A stretch of DNA of 64,000 nt from Chaetoderma sp. LZ-2023a (Eukaryota > Mollusca > Caudofoveata > Chaetodermatida > Chaetodermatidae). Where the stretch lies: assembly GCA_034401795.1 (NCBI GenBank), contig CM067366.1:70176514-70240513 (forward strand), read 5' to 3'. Made by a program: the position numbers and the translations under genes. Below, one piece after another: positions 35,130 to 46,683 of the stretch (positions within the stretch are counted from its first letter, which is position 1; every line of letters begins with the position of its first letter). The notes under the pieces are model-generated. The model was not told the origin of the DNA, did not search any database, and saw only the letters and a list, made by a program, of their open reading frames with translations.

Positions 35130-35290
35130 GTCCCTGCATAGCTAAAGTTCATTTCCAGTTCAAGAGAATATTTTTGAAAATTTACGACTAGAATGACTGG
35201 CTCGCTTACCGAGCCAGTCATTCGAGTGGTAAATTTTCAAAAATCCTCTTCTCTTGGACTACAAATGGACATTAACCAAGATGACTGTAT
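35130..35290. repeat. P1 palindromic MITE, best preserved dyad
   Basis: TTCAAGAGAATATTTTTGAA and ATTTACGACTAGAATGACTG pair with the inverse across a GGCTCGCTTACCGAGCC centre. Outer GTTCATTTCC and AATGGACATT are also paired. Confidence 0.75.
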
Positions 35291-35618
35291 TACTGTAGTG
35301 GTACCGAGGTCGTCTCTTCGTTGCATTACATAGCCTACAGAAAAAACTGATTTTTTTAGTTTTTTGGTTTAAAGGCGAGGCCCCCTTAAGTACAAGGCCC
35401 TAGACCAGCCTAGGTATGGTAGCCTAGTGGGTAATCCGGCCATGCTCTTATATCAAATCGCCAAGAACGATCATCTGATGATTCCACGTTTCTCGATCGA
35501 GAATTACAGAAGATACTGGACGAAACACAATTGTTTAATTTCTTTGCATGGCATGTAATTCTCTATTGATAATCATCATCATAATATTGAACTATTCAGC
35601 CCAATATGGCCTTTTGTT

Positions 35619-36253
35619 CACAGGCCTTTGAATTTCCGTCCGTCCATCCCACTACCACATATCCCCATACTATATATATATACCTACATATCTAACTATA
35701 TATCTATGCTCTGGGCATCTGGGTTGTTTTGATGATAGTTTGACTGATAGTCCAGAGTGCACAACATGAGCCAAGATCACTGAAAATTATGTAACAAGCA
35801 CATACTATTGTCTTGCTGCATGCGAAAGCATAACAGCCTCCGGATATATATTCCGGAACTAAGTTAGGTCTGTATGTATATATGTATTTATAGTTGACCC
35901 TGTAGAGATGTGTACACAGTATAAATATATAAGCATATATTAACAATAGTATTGTTAATATATAAGCATATAACAATAGTATTGTCAAGTTGTCTAGATT
36001 AGTTGAAAGTACATTACGATAATTTGAAAGCTAGGAACGGCTGACAGGCCAATGCCCTATTGCCCATACAGCCAAAATTGATATATGATATGATAATATA
36101 CTAAAGGTATGAGAGCATCATCGGTGGGCACCATTGTTAGAAAGCTGATTGGTTGGCTCACATGAGCGTGACGTCACCGGATTCTGTAGGGGGGGGGGGG
36201 GGGGGATATGTGGTAGTGGGATGGATGGATGAAAATTCAAAGGCCTGTGTTTT
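35619..36253. mobile_element. Inverted-repeat element, about 635 bp
   Basis: Left CACAGGCCTTTGAATTTCCG then TCCATCCCACTACCACATAT, right inverted ATATGTGGTAGTGGGATGGA then TTCAAAGGCCTGTG. The paired ends are about 48 bp. The inside is AT-rich with a perfect palindrome TATTAACAATAGTATTGTTA (about 35938-35968) and a poly-G run next to the right end (about 36189-36204). Non-autonomous DNA element. Confidence 0.75.
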
Positions 36254-36887
36254 ATCAGAGATAGGCTGAGTCAGGGTGTTACTGCCATTTAAGTTAGAAT
36301 TGTTTAACATGACAGTTCATCCTTAACTTTTAAGATAACCCATATCATTCTGAATGATGTAAAAAATTATGAGTTGTTTTTACATAAGACTCCAATTCAT
36401 ATTTCAATAAACGTTCTTTAGTCACCAACAATTTATTTCTTTTACAAATAATGTAACTAAATGTAAAAATAAATACAAAATACCAGCTTTCGAATTTATA
36501 CCACAAAATTAAGGTATTATAGATATATTATACCTCTGTTAGTGTAGAGTATTTTATTTATTGTTCGAAGAATGATTCTGCCAGAAATCATTCCCATTAA
36601 AGTATTTCTCCCAACAATGAACTCCGCTGAAAATATTGCTATAAACACTTAGTTCTCACTTTTCTGAATTTATATTTGAATAAATTTAACTAACTGGTAT
36701 AATATTAGCAATTTTATAAGGCAATAGTTGTCAATCCAATTACTCCTCACGAATAAATCTGAACTTTAATTAGCTCCAGTCATCATGACGTCGTCTTAGA
36801 GGAAGCGAAATTTGCCATTACCAGCTTATTACAGCTGACAAGTTGCCTGTTGCTAATTTTCGTACCTTTTCAGTGTACAGAAAGAAA
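36254..36887. other. AT-rich region upstream of the acidic ORF
   Basis: No repeat recognised. ATGACGTCGTC at about 36786 resembles a CRE/ATF site about 100 bp before the ORF at 36888, a possible promoter. Confidence 0.35.
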
Positions 36888-37034
36888 ATGTCTGACGAGG
36901 AGTTTGTTACTTATCACACCATAGGATCAATTAGAACACATAAAAGACATGATATTCACCAGGAAAGCGATGACGAAGCAGATTTTGAGGATTCTGACGG
37001 CTATGAGTATACTACTATATCATGTATGGTATGA
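36888..37034 (+). CDS. Short acidic ORF, possible first coding exon of an unknown gene
   Basis: 48 codons from ATG after AAGAAA. It starts MSDEEFVTYHTIGSI, has a basic THKRHD patch, then an acidic ESDDEADFEDSDGYEY run. GTATGG and GTATGA donor-like sites occur at the end, just before a TGA stop. It is divergent from NAXD, about 4.8 kb away. Composition is protein-like and unlike the AT-rich surroundings, but no downstream exon was found. It could equally be chance. Confidence 0.35.
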   Translation: MSDEEFVTYHTIGSIRTHKRHDIHQESDDEADFEDSDGYEYTTISCMV

Positions 37035-38155
37035 TATAGTCCGTCCGTTGTAAAACACAACGGACAAGTCGAATTGTAAGAAAAATATAACTATTACATT
37101 ATTCAAACTTTACTGCTCCCGAGATTTAGATATTAGTATTGAAATGCAATACACGAAGGGAAAAAAGTGTAAATTATTCACACAGCACCTGTTTTCGTCA
37201 TAGTAAACAACCTATATATCATAATGTGAGCACTTATAAATATAATAACTTATAAGTAAGAACGTCGGTCATCGTAACAGTGTTTTATGCAGTTGTGATC
37301 TATCAACTAATCTCCAAAAAGAGAGCCCATACCCTGAATTAAAATGCCTTCTAAGTTCAAAATAACTGGAAACTTTAAGCAGAGATCTAAATTTCGTTCC
37401 AGAGTCTTAATGTTTTGCTTGCAATTAAATAAATTACCCCGGGCCTATTGTGATTATACAAACGGTACAGTGGTACACGCTAAAATATGGATCACAATAC
37501 CGGTACGGAGAACGAGATATTACCGGATTTTATTCAATTACCTTTAAGCGCATGGATATGTAATAATTGTACCAAGAGTTGATGACTTATCTACAGGGCT
37601 GTGTTTCAAAATCTATGACTTTCCAGGATTTCGATACTCAGACGATCCCTATGTATCTATCAAGTGGTTGTAGCAAAGAGTCACAATCGATAACTCCAGT
37701 GGCGGAGCCAGGTTTTCACGTCAGGGGGAGCGAGGACTAAAAAGGCGCCACACCGCTTACCAATTAGGCATCGGAATCTGCTTAAATTTTTTTAATAAAG
37801 AGAAAATAGCATCCCAGCATCGGCAATTATTTTATTCTAGCGAGAAAGTAGTGTGTGTTCTATTCTTTGTCTTGATGTAGCGTACATAAAACAAAAAGTC
37901 TCAACATAGCGATGAACAAGCATGACAAGAAGACATTAACAACGATGTAAATTCAAATAGTTCAAACTTTCAATGTAGATTAACTTGTTAAAGGTGGCGT
38001 TGGTCTTGGGACGTCCATAAACTTGTATGTGTTACAGACAACATTTAGGCGCCACATGTGGGAAGATTGGCTAAGGAGGACCGTTCCACCGTAATTATGT
38101 GTGAGTATAATAAAACCTATATTGCTGTCATAGCCTATATTGTGTTGATGATAAC
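37035..38155. other. No gene recognised; possible transposon tip
   Basis: CAGTGGCGGAGCCAGG at about 37690 resembles the tip of common DNA transposons, but I found no inverted partner in the window. Otherwise AT-rich DNA. Confidence 0.35.
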
Positions 38156-38159
38156 ATAC

Positions 38160-38372
38160 CTGGAATTCTCATTTTCTTTGCTGTTAATCTCATTGCTTTG
38201 ATGTCGTTCAGGTAACGCTCAGGGTCAGGATGAGTATGAGTCGGAAAATAATCAATGAAATGTTTGGAACATACACGTTGAAACTAATTGCTTGGTTCTT
38301 TATATCTGTATGGGCTCCCTTCTGCTGTCCTTTGAGAGGCCTTTAGCAGGCCGGAAAGCGGAACAGTCTGTA
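38160..38372 (-). pseudogene. Decayed THAP-domain-like exon
   Basis: After an acceptor-like TTTTATTACAG the minus strand reads LFRFPAC, a stop, then RPLKGQQ in one frame. After a single-base shift it continues RVCSKHFIDYFPTHTHPDP, ending in CCAG|GTATGT, a donor match. LFRFP and VCSKHF are the two most recognisable THAP zinc-finger blocks (C2-C-H). The stop and frameshift argue for a relic, perhaps from a THAP-bearing transposase. Confidence 0.45.
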
Positions 38373-38454
38373 ATAAAATGACTTAATATACAGAAGATAT
38401 TCTCTCTTTCCCTAATAATCATTACCCTTTAATCTTCATACTTGTTCAAGAAAA

Positions 38455-38560
38455 TTTTAATTTTCTCATAGAAAATGTCCACAAGTGAGGTCATTGAAAA
38501 AAATATATCACTGGAATGACTGGCTTGGCTATCGAGCCATACAGTTATTCGTTTTTATTA
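38455..38560. repeat. P1 remnant
   Basis: ATATATCACTGGAATGACTG, a GCTTGGCTATCGAGCC centre and a decayed right arm. Confidence 0.5.
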
Positions 38561-38670
38561 GGCCATTTTTTACCACCATCTCCACTATCCACATTAATTT
38601 ACTTGATTACCTTATATAGTAGTTGCAACTATTTCCCAAATTAACTGTCGGACTGCAGTAATACACCAGA

Positions 38671-38817
38671 CACTAATTTCAATGGGCAATAACTCTGGAC
38701 CTGCAGAATATTTTGAAAACAATTTGACTGAAAGTTGGTGGTGGCTTAGCCACCAACAACTTTCAGGAAATTTTTCAAAATATTCAGCAGGTCCAGAGTT
38801 ATTGCCCATTGAAATTA
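38671..38817. repeat. P2 palindromic MITE, long copy
   Basis: AATTTCAATGGGCAATAACT, CTGGACCTGCAGAATATTTT and CTGAAAGTTGGTGGTGGCT pair with their inverses through AGCCACCAACAACTTTCAG, TTCAAAATATTCAGCAGGTC and AGTTATTGCCCATTGAAATT. About 147 bp, nearly perfect; one arm lacks a few bases. Confidence 0.75.
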
Positions 38818-39149
38818 TTCAGCACATCCAGAGTTATCCAGAGGCAGACTGTTAAGAATACCAGTAGTTACAGTACTTATTTTTTAAATTTTGATCTTCG
38901 TTCCATGATCATGTCTAATGAACTATACTGAACCAAAATTTTTTGAATATTACTGTATAAATGTTATTTAACAAAAACAATAAATTGATTCAATTATATT
39001 ATTTAATTAATAGGTCATTTTCCAATTTGAACAACATTCTCTTGTTACTGTAATGCTAGCATCACGCCTTTAACACGGCATCATTCAATGGAAGGGTCCA
39101 ATTTAAATAATGACACTGAGCTGTCAATACCGGTTGGGACCTCCGCGCG

Positions 39150-40066
39150 CATTAACCACCGCCGTACATCGCTTTCTCATGCATCGAATTAAGCACCCGG
39201 ATGTCACGAAGAGGAATCGCATCCCATTCCTGGAGAAGTGCAGCTTCCAGCTCCCACACATTGTGAAGATGTGGATGGTTCTCACGCACCATACGGCCAA
39301 GAATTTCCCACACGTGTTCGATAGGAGACAGGTCCAGTGATCGTGCTGGCCAGTCCAACACCGGAACGTTGTTAGCCACAAGGAAATCACGGGTGACCCT
39401 AGCTGAATGAGGACAGGCGTTGTCTTGCTGGAATATAAAGTCTGCATGATGCTGCATAAAAGGTATGACAACAGGGGTGACAACTTCTTCACAGTAACGT
39501 TGAGCCGTTAAATTTCCACGAATCACAATAAGATCTGTTTTGCCATTTTCATGAATTCCAGCCCACACCATGACACTGCCGCCACCGAATCTGTCGTGCT
39601 GAATGATGTTGGCTGCATCATACCGTTCTCCTAAACGTCGCCAAACCCGTTGCCTACCATCTGCCACATCCACACAAAAACCTCGACTCATCACTGAACA
39701 AAACGTGGCTCCATTGTTGAGCACGCCATCGCTGATGAGTTCTTGCCCATGCAAACCGATTCTCTATGTGACGCTCTGTAAGCGGAGCAGCAACAAGTGG
39801 ACGACGGCCATGTAGTCCACCATCATGGAGTCTGTTTCGCACAGTTTGTGTATGCACTGTAGTGCCGGTAGCAGTGTGCAAATTACGGGACAGCCGCGGC
39901 GCAGTCTCAAACCTGTGACGTCGTGATGACGTCACTAAGTAGCGGTCTTCTCATGGTGTTGTTGCTCTCGGTCTGCCAGATCGTGGTCGGTCATTAACAG
40001 CAGCAGCGAGTCTTCCCATTGCCTCATGGCGCTGATTTTCGGGTAGCCCTGGGCGGCGGCCCATGT
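39150..40066 (-). pseudogene. Tc1-type transposase (DD34E), inactive
   Basis: Cut-and-paste transposase. After MGRRPGLPENQRHEAMGRLAA the helix-turn-helix part is mostly deleted, running straight into DRPRSGRPRATTP, then a TGA stop. The catalytic region has FSDESRF (first Asp), QQDNACPHSA (second Asp) and SPIEHVWEIL (Glu), with 34 residues between the second Asp and the Glu. A frameshift falls just after SRF (about 39650-39750). The C-terminus reaches MHEKAMYGGG. No terminal inverted repeats were found. It is a lone fossil copy. Confidence 0.88.
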
Positions 40067-40540
40067 TCGGTAGGGTAAACTTTTAAGTGTTTTCTGTTAA
40101 CGTTCGTTATCTGCTTTTGCAATATGGTGAATTTTTGCCTTCGCTACCTGCCAATGTGGGCCAGTGCATGAAAAATACATTTTCACATGCAGTAAGCATG
40201 CGGCCGCGAAATGCAAGAAATGATTTGCATTTCTTCATGATCAGCGAGACATGACATTGACGAAACATGCCTGCAAATTTGGTTATAAATGGACGCATAG
40301 TTTTAATACAACCAAACCTCACTGTTGCTGAACTTTTTTGGCTCAGTATATATTTAATATATGCAAGCTACTTACAATTTAAAAAGGTACAGCACCAGAA
40401 GCTGAATAACACAATTTATAATCCTCTTTATAATTTACCATTCAGAAGTCAGTGAATCTTCCATTGCCTTATAATGATTCACAACCGTTCATGAGCAGGA
40501 ATTGAACATCTGAACCACCACCACCACATATGCAAGAGAC

Positions 40541-40860
40541 TAAAAAACACCTGCTTGTTTATACGAGAATTGTTAATACTTACCAGATGTACTATTATGA
40601 TAATGTCTATTATCGAAAGACTAGCTCAAAATAACTAACAAAGATTAACTCTCCAGGATCCTGCTCAGCCTCTGTCTGGGAATTACCGTAAGCGCCAGGT
40701 ACCGATTCCCGAGTACAGACAGATCCGTCTTATGTTTGCATAGCAAAACATCTGGTAAAGTATTAACAATTCTCGTAGAAACAAAAGCGGATGCTTTTTT
40801 ATTCTACTTCAAATAATACTTGCGCAAGATGTACTATTATGATAATACTGGATTTCGACA
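40541..40860. repeat. DIRS2 left end and ICR
   Basis: The left end has TATACGAGAATTGTTAATAC and TTACCAGATGTACTATTATG. The ICR at 40744-40860 has CATCTGGTAAAGTATTAACA and ATTCTCGTA (inverse of the left end), then GCTTTTTTATT as the joint, then TACTTGCGCAAGATGTACTA, the presumed copy of the lost right end. Confidence 0.75.
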
Positions 40861-41373
40861 GTCAGGCATTCCGGTTGGTGGAGGTGGGACTCAAACAGCT
40901 CCCATCTACCAACCAAAAGAAGGTGTGTGAGGAGACTGAGAACCCCAGTGCCCGTTTGGATTCTGCAATATGACTCATAAAATGCGAGCACTTAAGGTCT
41001 AGACCGCGATCTCCCCTCATTTGTTCTCACAAATATGAGGGCTGTCAAGGGGAGGCAACACCACTGGACCCATGGCAGACCTACATCTCGGCTAGAACAG
41101 TCCTGGAGAGTGTAAAGAAGCTATTACTACTTCTAAGTTTTGGAAACACTCTCAAGATTCTGATATGAGCTTCCAACTGGAATGAGGCTTAATTCTGATA
41201 TCAAGAATAAGCATACTCTTAAAGCAGACAATCCACAAGTAGTCTGATATTTCGACTGCAAGTGAAAAACATGGATTAGTCACTTAAACTAGAAACACTC
41301 ACCACTTTTTCAGTAGAGTCGCCCTGTGGTTATTCTTAGGAGCTTACCCATTCGGTGTAGAAATAGCATACCA

Positions 41374-42400
41374 TTATGCTACAGACATCACTTCCTCGAA
41401 TGAGACACCCTTATAAACGACTGATGCTGCTGCTAGTACTCGTACTTGATGGGCATTCGCAGAATTAATCTGCTTCCCTGTAGCTAATTTATGCATCATT
41501 TGTATATCCTCGACTATCCAACTCGAAATAATATCTTTCGGGGGCACAAAGATGGGGAGCCTTGAGACAGAATCAGTGACTTTGGATTGTTCCTCCACTC
41601 CTGAGTACGTTTCTTGTACATTGTCAGATAATGGACTGGACACCAAGCAGAAGAGCTTGGGTCGTGTCTGATCAAACTTGGCATATTGATTGGTTGACCT
41701 GGGTATTTAAGTGACTCATTCTTTGCCAAGAAGCAAAGACATGGTAGTAGTCGTAGACCATCGGCCGCAATGACAAAACGGTCTTGTTTGGCAGAAATCA
41801 CATGAATTTTGCTTCTCCTTCTTGCCGATGCTGCTGCAATCAAGAAAACTGACTTAAGTGTTACCGGTTTAATATCTATAGATCTAATAGGTTCAGAGGG
41901 AGTATGCCCTAATACCTGAAGAACAAGAGATACATTCCATGCAGAAATAGGCATAGGTTGTCTAGGTCGCAGATTGCTCATTCCTTTAATAACTTCACTT
42001 AGTGTGTCATTGTCCGCTCCTGCATTAGCCAGGCTTGGACCAACTGAAGCCAGTGCAGACTTATATGCCGCTGGGCTTAAAGGTACAAGTTTGTCAACCT
42101 CGTATAAATGACAGATAAAATCTGCTATGTGTTGAACAGTTGCAGAAAATGGATTAATACTTCTTCCCTTGCACCACTCTGCAAACTTATTCATTCTATA
42201 ATTATATGTTCTAGTGGTTGCCCCCACCCACCCCCCTTTCTGGCTGAAGTGACAAATTTCGCTGCTTGCTCAGAAAAGCCACTCTCAATTGCTCGCTGCT
42301 TGACAACATCCATGCAGTCAATTTGAACAACTCTTGTCTGTCGTGGTGATATAGACCCTTGTTCTGGGATATTAAACCCCAAGTGAGTGGAAGAGGCACC
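41374..42400 (-). pseudogene. DIRS2 tyrosine recombinase remnant
   Basis: One frame (41514-42227) gives RTYNYRMNKFAEWC through ASARRRSKIHVIS to the YKKRTQEW block. A second frame (to 41374) continues SWIVEDIQMMHKLATGKQ, NAHQVRVLAAAS and EEVMSVA. There the conserved Gln codon is TAA and the His of QWH is Tyr. The nucleophile-Tyr end is gone. A VQIDCMDVV segment upstream (about 42320) matches the intact element. Confidence 0.88.
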
Positions 42401-42684
42401 GGATTACAGACCAGATGGTCCAGCAGATCTGTAAACCATGATCGGCCCAGCCAATGAGGAGCGATCAGTAGTATTCGGCATGTGCCTTTTCTTCTCCGTT
42501 CCACAGGACTTCTTGGCATGCGATGGGCTGGATCCGCCACCTCTGTTATCCTAACGATAACTGGAATTTCCGGCACCACCACCCACCCCCCCCCCCCCCT
42601 CCTGTCATCACCATAAGGCCACCTATTTGTAACACCAACCAGCTGCCTGAGATCCGGATGCCTGATGGATATCACGACCTGCAC
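42211..42684 (-). pseudogene. DIRS2 pol C-terminal remnant
   Basis: Holds LLIAPHWLGRSWFTDLLDHL and VCNPVPLPL, equivalent to the last part of the RT/RNase H ORF of DIRS1. The RT and RNase H cores are missing. A poly-C stretch near 42588 marks the broken edge. Confidence 0.8.
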
Positions 42685-42781
42685 GGCCTGCAGGATGGAA
42701 GAGAGATCTCTGGCATTGACACTGCTGCGCCTGCCTGTGTTGCCTGTAGGACTGCTGTGGCTAAGTCCTCTTCATGGACTT

Positions 42782-43540
42782 CTATGAGTATCCGACGACC
42801 TGTTGTTCCGCCACTATTGACGCAACATTAGCCAGCATCTGTCTGGCCGAGCCACCAAATAGACCTGGACCAATGAAGGGCACAGAAGATAATGCAGCCC
42901 TCATTTCCGGTCCTGGTTCTACGCAATCGAGAACCATTCTTCTATGTTCAGCAAATGTGTGAGTGATTATCCTGGCCAGGCAATCGTGGGACAGGCACAT
43001 AGGATCTCGGACAACTCTGGGAGCTGCTTCAGGCACCACCCCACCCTCCGACATGCAGGTCAGCATCCTCTGCAGGATAGTACATCCATGCAACAAGGCA
43101 GGCATGGCCACCCGTGCCACATCCTCAATGAGCGAAAGCTCATTAAATGTATCCTTGTTGGCGGCAGATGTTAAAGGCCAAAAACGTCCCTTAGTCTTGC
43201 CCACCAACGACCTATTAAGCACTTCACGCTCCTTCATCGAAAGATGAGGAACTCACGCATATTGGTAATAGCTCTGGAATCCGGACCCTGCTTCTGATGC
43301 CCTTGGTGGCCTTGGGCAAAGAAAACTCTGGCTGTTCCAGTCTGTAAGCCGCGACTTCAAACATGTCTAAGTCTGAGAATCCAGAAGAAGCATTGGAATG
43401 GCAGAAGAGCCACTGGACAGAGCGCTAGCCGCATGGTCTGCCTTCTGCTCCATCGCTTGAGCATGCTGAGATCCCTGTTCAGATGCCAACCTGAGACAGC
43501 TAGACATCCATGTTGTAAATATGGGATTTGTGGACTAGCT
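42782..43540 (-). pseudogene. DIRS2 gag remnant, C-terminal part
   Basis: Contains FIGPGLFGGSARQMLANV, matching [13 protein letters not shown] of DIRS1 gag. Upstream in shifted frames lies LDMFEVAAYRLEQPE, the counterpart of VDMFEAAET. Confidence 0.75.
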
Positions 43541-43544
43541 ACCC

Positions 43545-44985
43545 ACGAACCCCATGGCTACCTTTTGGTACCATCTAAATATTTGCAGATGACCTTTTGA
43601 CACTGTGCGGGTCAAGTATGTTTTGGGTCACATCCTCAGTCTTGAATATTCATAGCATCGTCATCATGATATGTCACTGGAAATAGGACCAACTATTTAG
43701 GTCGCTATGGACAGTTAGCTATTGTGTATACGTCATTAGCAATAGAGCCAACTATTTAGGTCGATAGTGGCAGTAAGTAATAAGTCCATTTTTAGGTCAT
43801 TATGACATGATAGAGTGGTGTAGCATTTATGTAATGATTATTTATATCGTATCGGGATATCCGATTACAGCCACTGCTATTATTATAAGTTATGTATGTT
43901 GCTTGCTGAAGGTATAAATGATATATTTTATGTGAATATTTAAAGGGATTCTAAATGGGTAATTATGATTACTCGTGATGGACAAATTGGATTAACCATA
44001 TTTGATTTACTTTTGATTAAGATTGGTTGTTACAATCAATCTAGTTTTGTCATTTTCACAATCAGGATTTAGAGCGATAAATTTAGATAAATATTCAACC
44101 CATGCAAAGTCATAGTCATAGTCATAACCCGTTATGAGAAATTTAAACTGAATCTTTAACCCCTGGAAGGCCAGAAACTGGTTCTGTCACTCTGATACAA
44201 GTTATAGATACCGCGACGGTACGACGCTGTTAGATTAAGTTCAAGATAGATCTTAAGATGACTTCTTGGTACTTAATACAACAAGGTCTTACAAGATGGT
44301 TAATTAAGAAGGATATTTACATGATTCGAATAAGTTAGTCAGATAGCAGGAGTAGAGTATACGGATCCAGTTATGTGATTCCGCCCCACGCAGAAATCCC
44401 ATGATGTATGTGTAATTCCAGTAATTACCCAGAATGTGCATGTCAGGTCACAGATCACCTAGGCATACGTCATGACGTCTCATAACCATTAGTTAGAAAG
44501 TCCGAATATTGTTTTCATATAGTAAGGTAATCCTGTCGAGTTAATACTTGAATGGTTAATGCTCTTGTCAAAATAAAGATAATGAGTAAGAAGCACAAAG
44601 TATGCAAGGGATTGATGCTTGGTGAGACTTGACAAAGCAGAATTGTATACATATTCTGTCAAGAGGTATCACTTGCACACTGGTTCCGACCGGTTGAGTC
44701 ATTAGACCGACGTCATGCACGAATCCACTTTTATTGTATATAAGGGCGTGCATGACAGAAATTAATTAATCTTCCAATTGCGCTCTTTCAGAGAAGTCAT
44801 CTCTCTAGACGTCGGTTAACATCGCCAATTGATATTCATTATTATAAGCTAGAATCTCTGTTAGAATAAGTTAGAAATTAGAATAGAATAGAATTCGTAT
44901 TAGTTAAGCTTTGCTTTATAAAATTAAGAAGTATACTAGATTTACAAGCCTGCAATACGGCTCTATTAATGTGCAACAATAAAAC

Positions 44986-45034
<49 letters not shown>

Positions 45035-45210
45035 CAAGAAGTGTTTAGTTATTTGTGAAGAATTTACTTAGGGAAAGGGAGACCACCTTTCCCGAACTCC
45101 TGAGATGACTCCAGAATCGTGAGTGTTAATTAGAGTAGAGACAGATATCCGACATTTTTCAACGTAAGGACCTGCACCAACTAAGCATCTGATCGAAACG
45201 AAGCGTCGTT
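43545..45210. mobile_element. Foreign DNA inside DIRS2, possibly an LTR element remnant
   Basis: It splits the gag frames of DIRS2. It has TGTATATAAGGGCG (TATA-like, about 44735), CAACAATAAAACG (polyadenylation-like, about 44980), an (ATT)n run at about 44991-45034, and ends near GATATCCGACATTTTTCA. This order resembles a long terminal repeat on the plus strand. I could not find matching ends or a target duplication, nor any coding frame. Confidence 0.4.
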
Positions 45211-45212
45211 CA

Positions 45213-46090
45213 TTAGTAGACTATCATTTCAATGTCAAGGGAATCCACTGACATTGACTCATCATCGTGATGCGAGTTCCCGATGGGAATGGTCATGACA
45301 GTTGCTGGCACAATGATTTGAATGGCTCCCGTAAGTGCCGTCATTACTGCATTCTCAGACAGCCCGATGGGAACCATACTAGACGGCGATGTTGACGAGA
45401 CGGATCTCATGAAGTCTGGATGAAAGATGCCCGAAGGAACATCAATATCCTCATCCAGCTGGGACACCTGTATGAATCCTGGGGGAGAACAGGGAGCCCG
45501 CACAGTGCTCAACCCTTGAGCGGGCAAGACTGGCATTGGAATATCGTCCAACAGCAACAGTTCTTCATTTACTCCTGTAGGCTCATAAGCCATAGTGATT
45601 AGAGGGGCGGGTGCTGTCTCCTCCACAAGCTGGACCGGACCACTGAGAGGTAGTACTGCATCCTGCCGCATCAATTAAGATCCTGTGGATGACTGGAATT
45701 ACTCAAACATTGCCTTGAATTGGGCTCCCCATACACCCAGTGCAGAATCCATGCACGTGTTGAGCCTCTCCTCCATGACTTGCAATGCTGCCACGTCAGC
45801 TTTGGACACCCGATCCTTCATGACATGCTCCAAATCCACACGCCTATCGCCATCAAACTCTGCCACCAACTCTGAAGACTATCTAATGCAAACATCACCA
45901 GGAGCTCCTATTTTTCACTTTTCACTTAGCACAGGCGACACAGTGATGGCTGGTGATTCTTCGCTCCATGAAGCAATTACACTTGCTACACAGCAGGGTG
46001 TTAGGCAAAGACTTCGCCTGCTTTTCAGCTTCTGCAAGCACAAATTTAGAATTAAAATGGTGAACATGATAATGGTGACGAGCAGATAGC
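45213..46090 (-). pseudogene. DIRS2 gag remnant, N-terminal part
   Basis: The frame 45213-45674 ends DDESMSVDSLDIEM, comparable to the acidic DVDMDYDV stretch of DIRS1 gag. Further upstream LLCSKCNCFMERR suggests the N-terminal Cys cluster. Homology is weak but order and orientation fit. Confidence 0.55.
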
Positions 46091-46419
46091 ACAATGGCTT
46101 GATTATAATCAAAAGATTAATTTGAAAAACATTAATGTTAATCGAGCAGAGAGCAGAATTACTAAATTTAGTATATGTTTCTTTTACTAAATTATGCACT
46201 TAGATATCAACGAATCTTGAATAATCTAAGAATAAACATAACCGCTGATATCTACAAACACCATCGACAATCAAGCGAGAGCAAACAATGGCTAAGATTG
46301 AGAGAAGACGGAAATGCTAACCAAAACAAATGCTACAACGGGAGTGGCCATTTTGGCTAAGGGCACATCTATCTTGGAAGGAACCAAGTGGTCAGAGAAA
46401 TTAGAGTATCCGAAAGGCA

Positions 46420-46683
46420 TTACAAGTGTAGCTCGTGGGGTTGCATGCTGTCCGCCATATCGTTCCACTCCGTTGCACCGCATGCACAGGATGTGTGGGA
46501 GGGCTGGTTAGCTGCGGTTCTCGGGGTTGCTGATCCCGTATCATGTCTCTCCACAAAGTACAAAGAGTGGCCTCTAGAGCCAGTGGAACGTTCACATTCC
46601 AGTGGGGCTGTGCGGCCATTGCCGCCAAGATTGAACCTCACTGTCTCATCCCAACTGTTGGGGTCACCGGTATGACGGTCCAT
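46420..46683 (-). CDS. Element U minus-strand protein (copy 1), unknown function
   Basis: 87 codons, starting MDRHTGDPNSWDETVRFN. It matches the frame at 62126-62476 at about 40-45% of residues, mostly in the first 65: MDRHT, NSW, TV, FN, AP, STG, GT and QP are shared. Several shared residues use different codons (Ser AGT/TCA, Arg CGT/AGG, Thr ACA/ACC), which points to selection on protein. No family recognised. No signal peptide or membrane segment. Confidence 0.5.
   Translation of the reverse strand: MDRHTGDPNSWDETVRFNLGGNGRTAPLECERSTGSRGHSLYFVERHDTGSATPRTAANQPSHTSCACGATEWNDMADSMQPHELHL

Larger units (their letters stand above)
40541..46090 (-). mobile_element. Second DIRS element (DIRS2), decayed and interrupted
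   Basis: It is in the same orientation as the intact element. The left end and ICR are at 40541-40860, YR remains at 41374-42400, a short RT/RNase H tail at 42211-42684, gag pieces at 42782-43540, and more gag at 45213-46090. Most of the RT gene is deleted, since gag lies almost directly against the pol tail. Foreign DNA fills 43545-45210. The expected right ITR was not found. Sequence identity to DIRS1 is moderate at the protein level, so it is a different, older family member. Confidence 0.85.

Noticed and set aside
35704-35988. 94-codon minus-strand frame rich in Ile, Leu and Tyr
   Set aside because: Comes from AT-rich low-complexity DNA inside the inverted-repeat element.
37690-37705. 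CAGTGGCGGAGCCAGG as a transposon end
   Set aside because: No inverted partner found in the window. Mentioned only as a possible tip.
44735-45165. Firm call of a solo LTR
   Set aside because: TATA-like and polyadenylation-like signals fit, but I could not define matching ends or a target duplication.
46401-46628. Other frames overlapping the element U minus ORF
   Set aside because: They are not shared with copy 2; only the MDRHT frame is.
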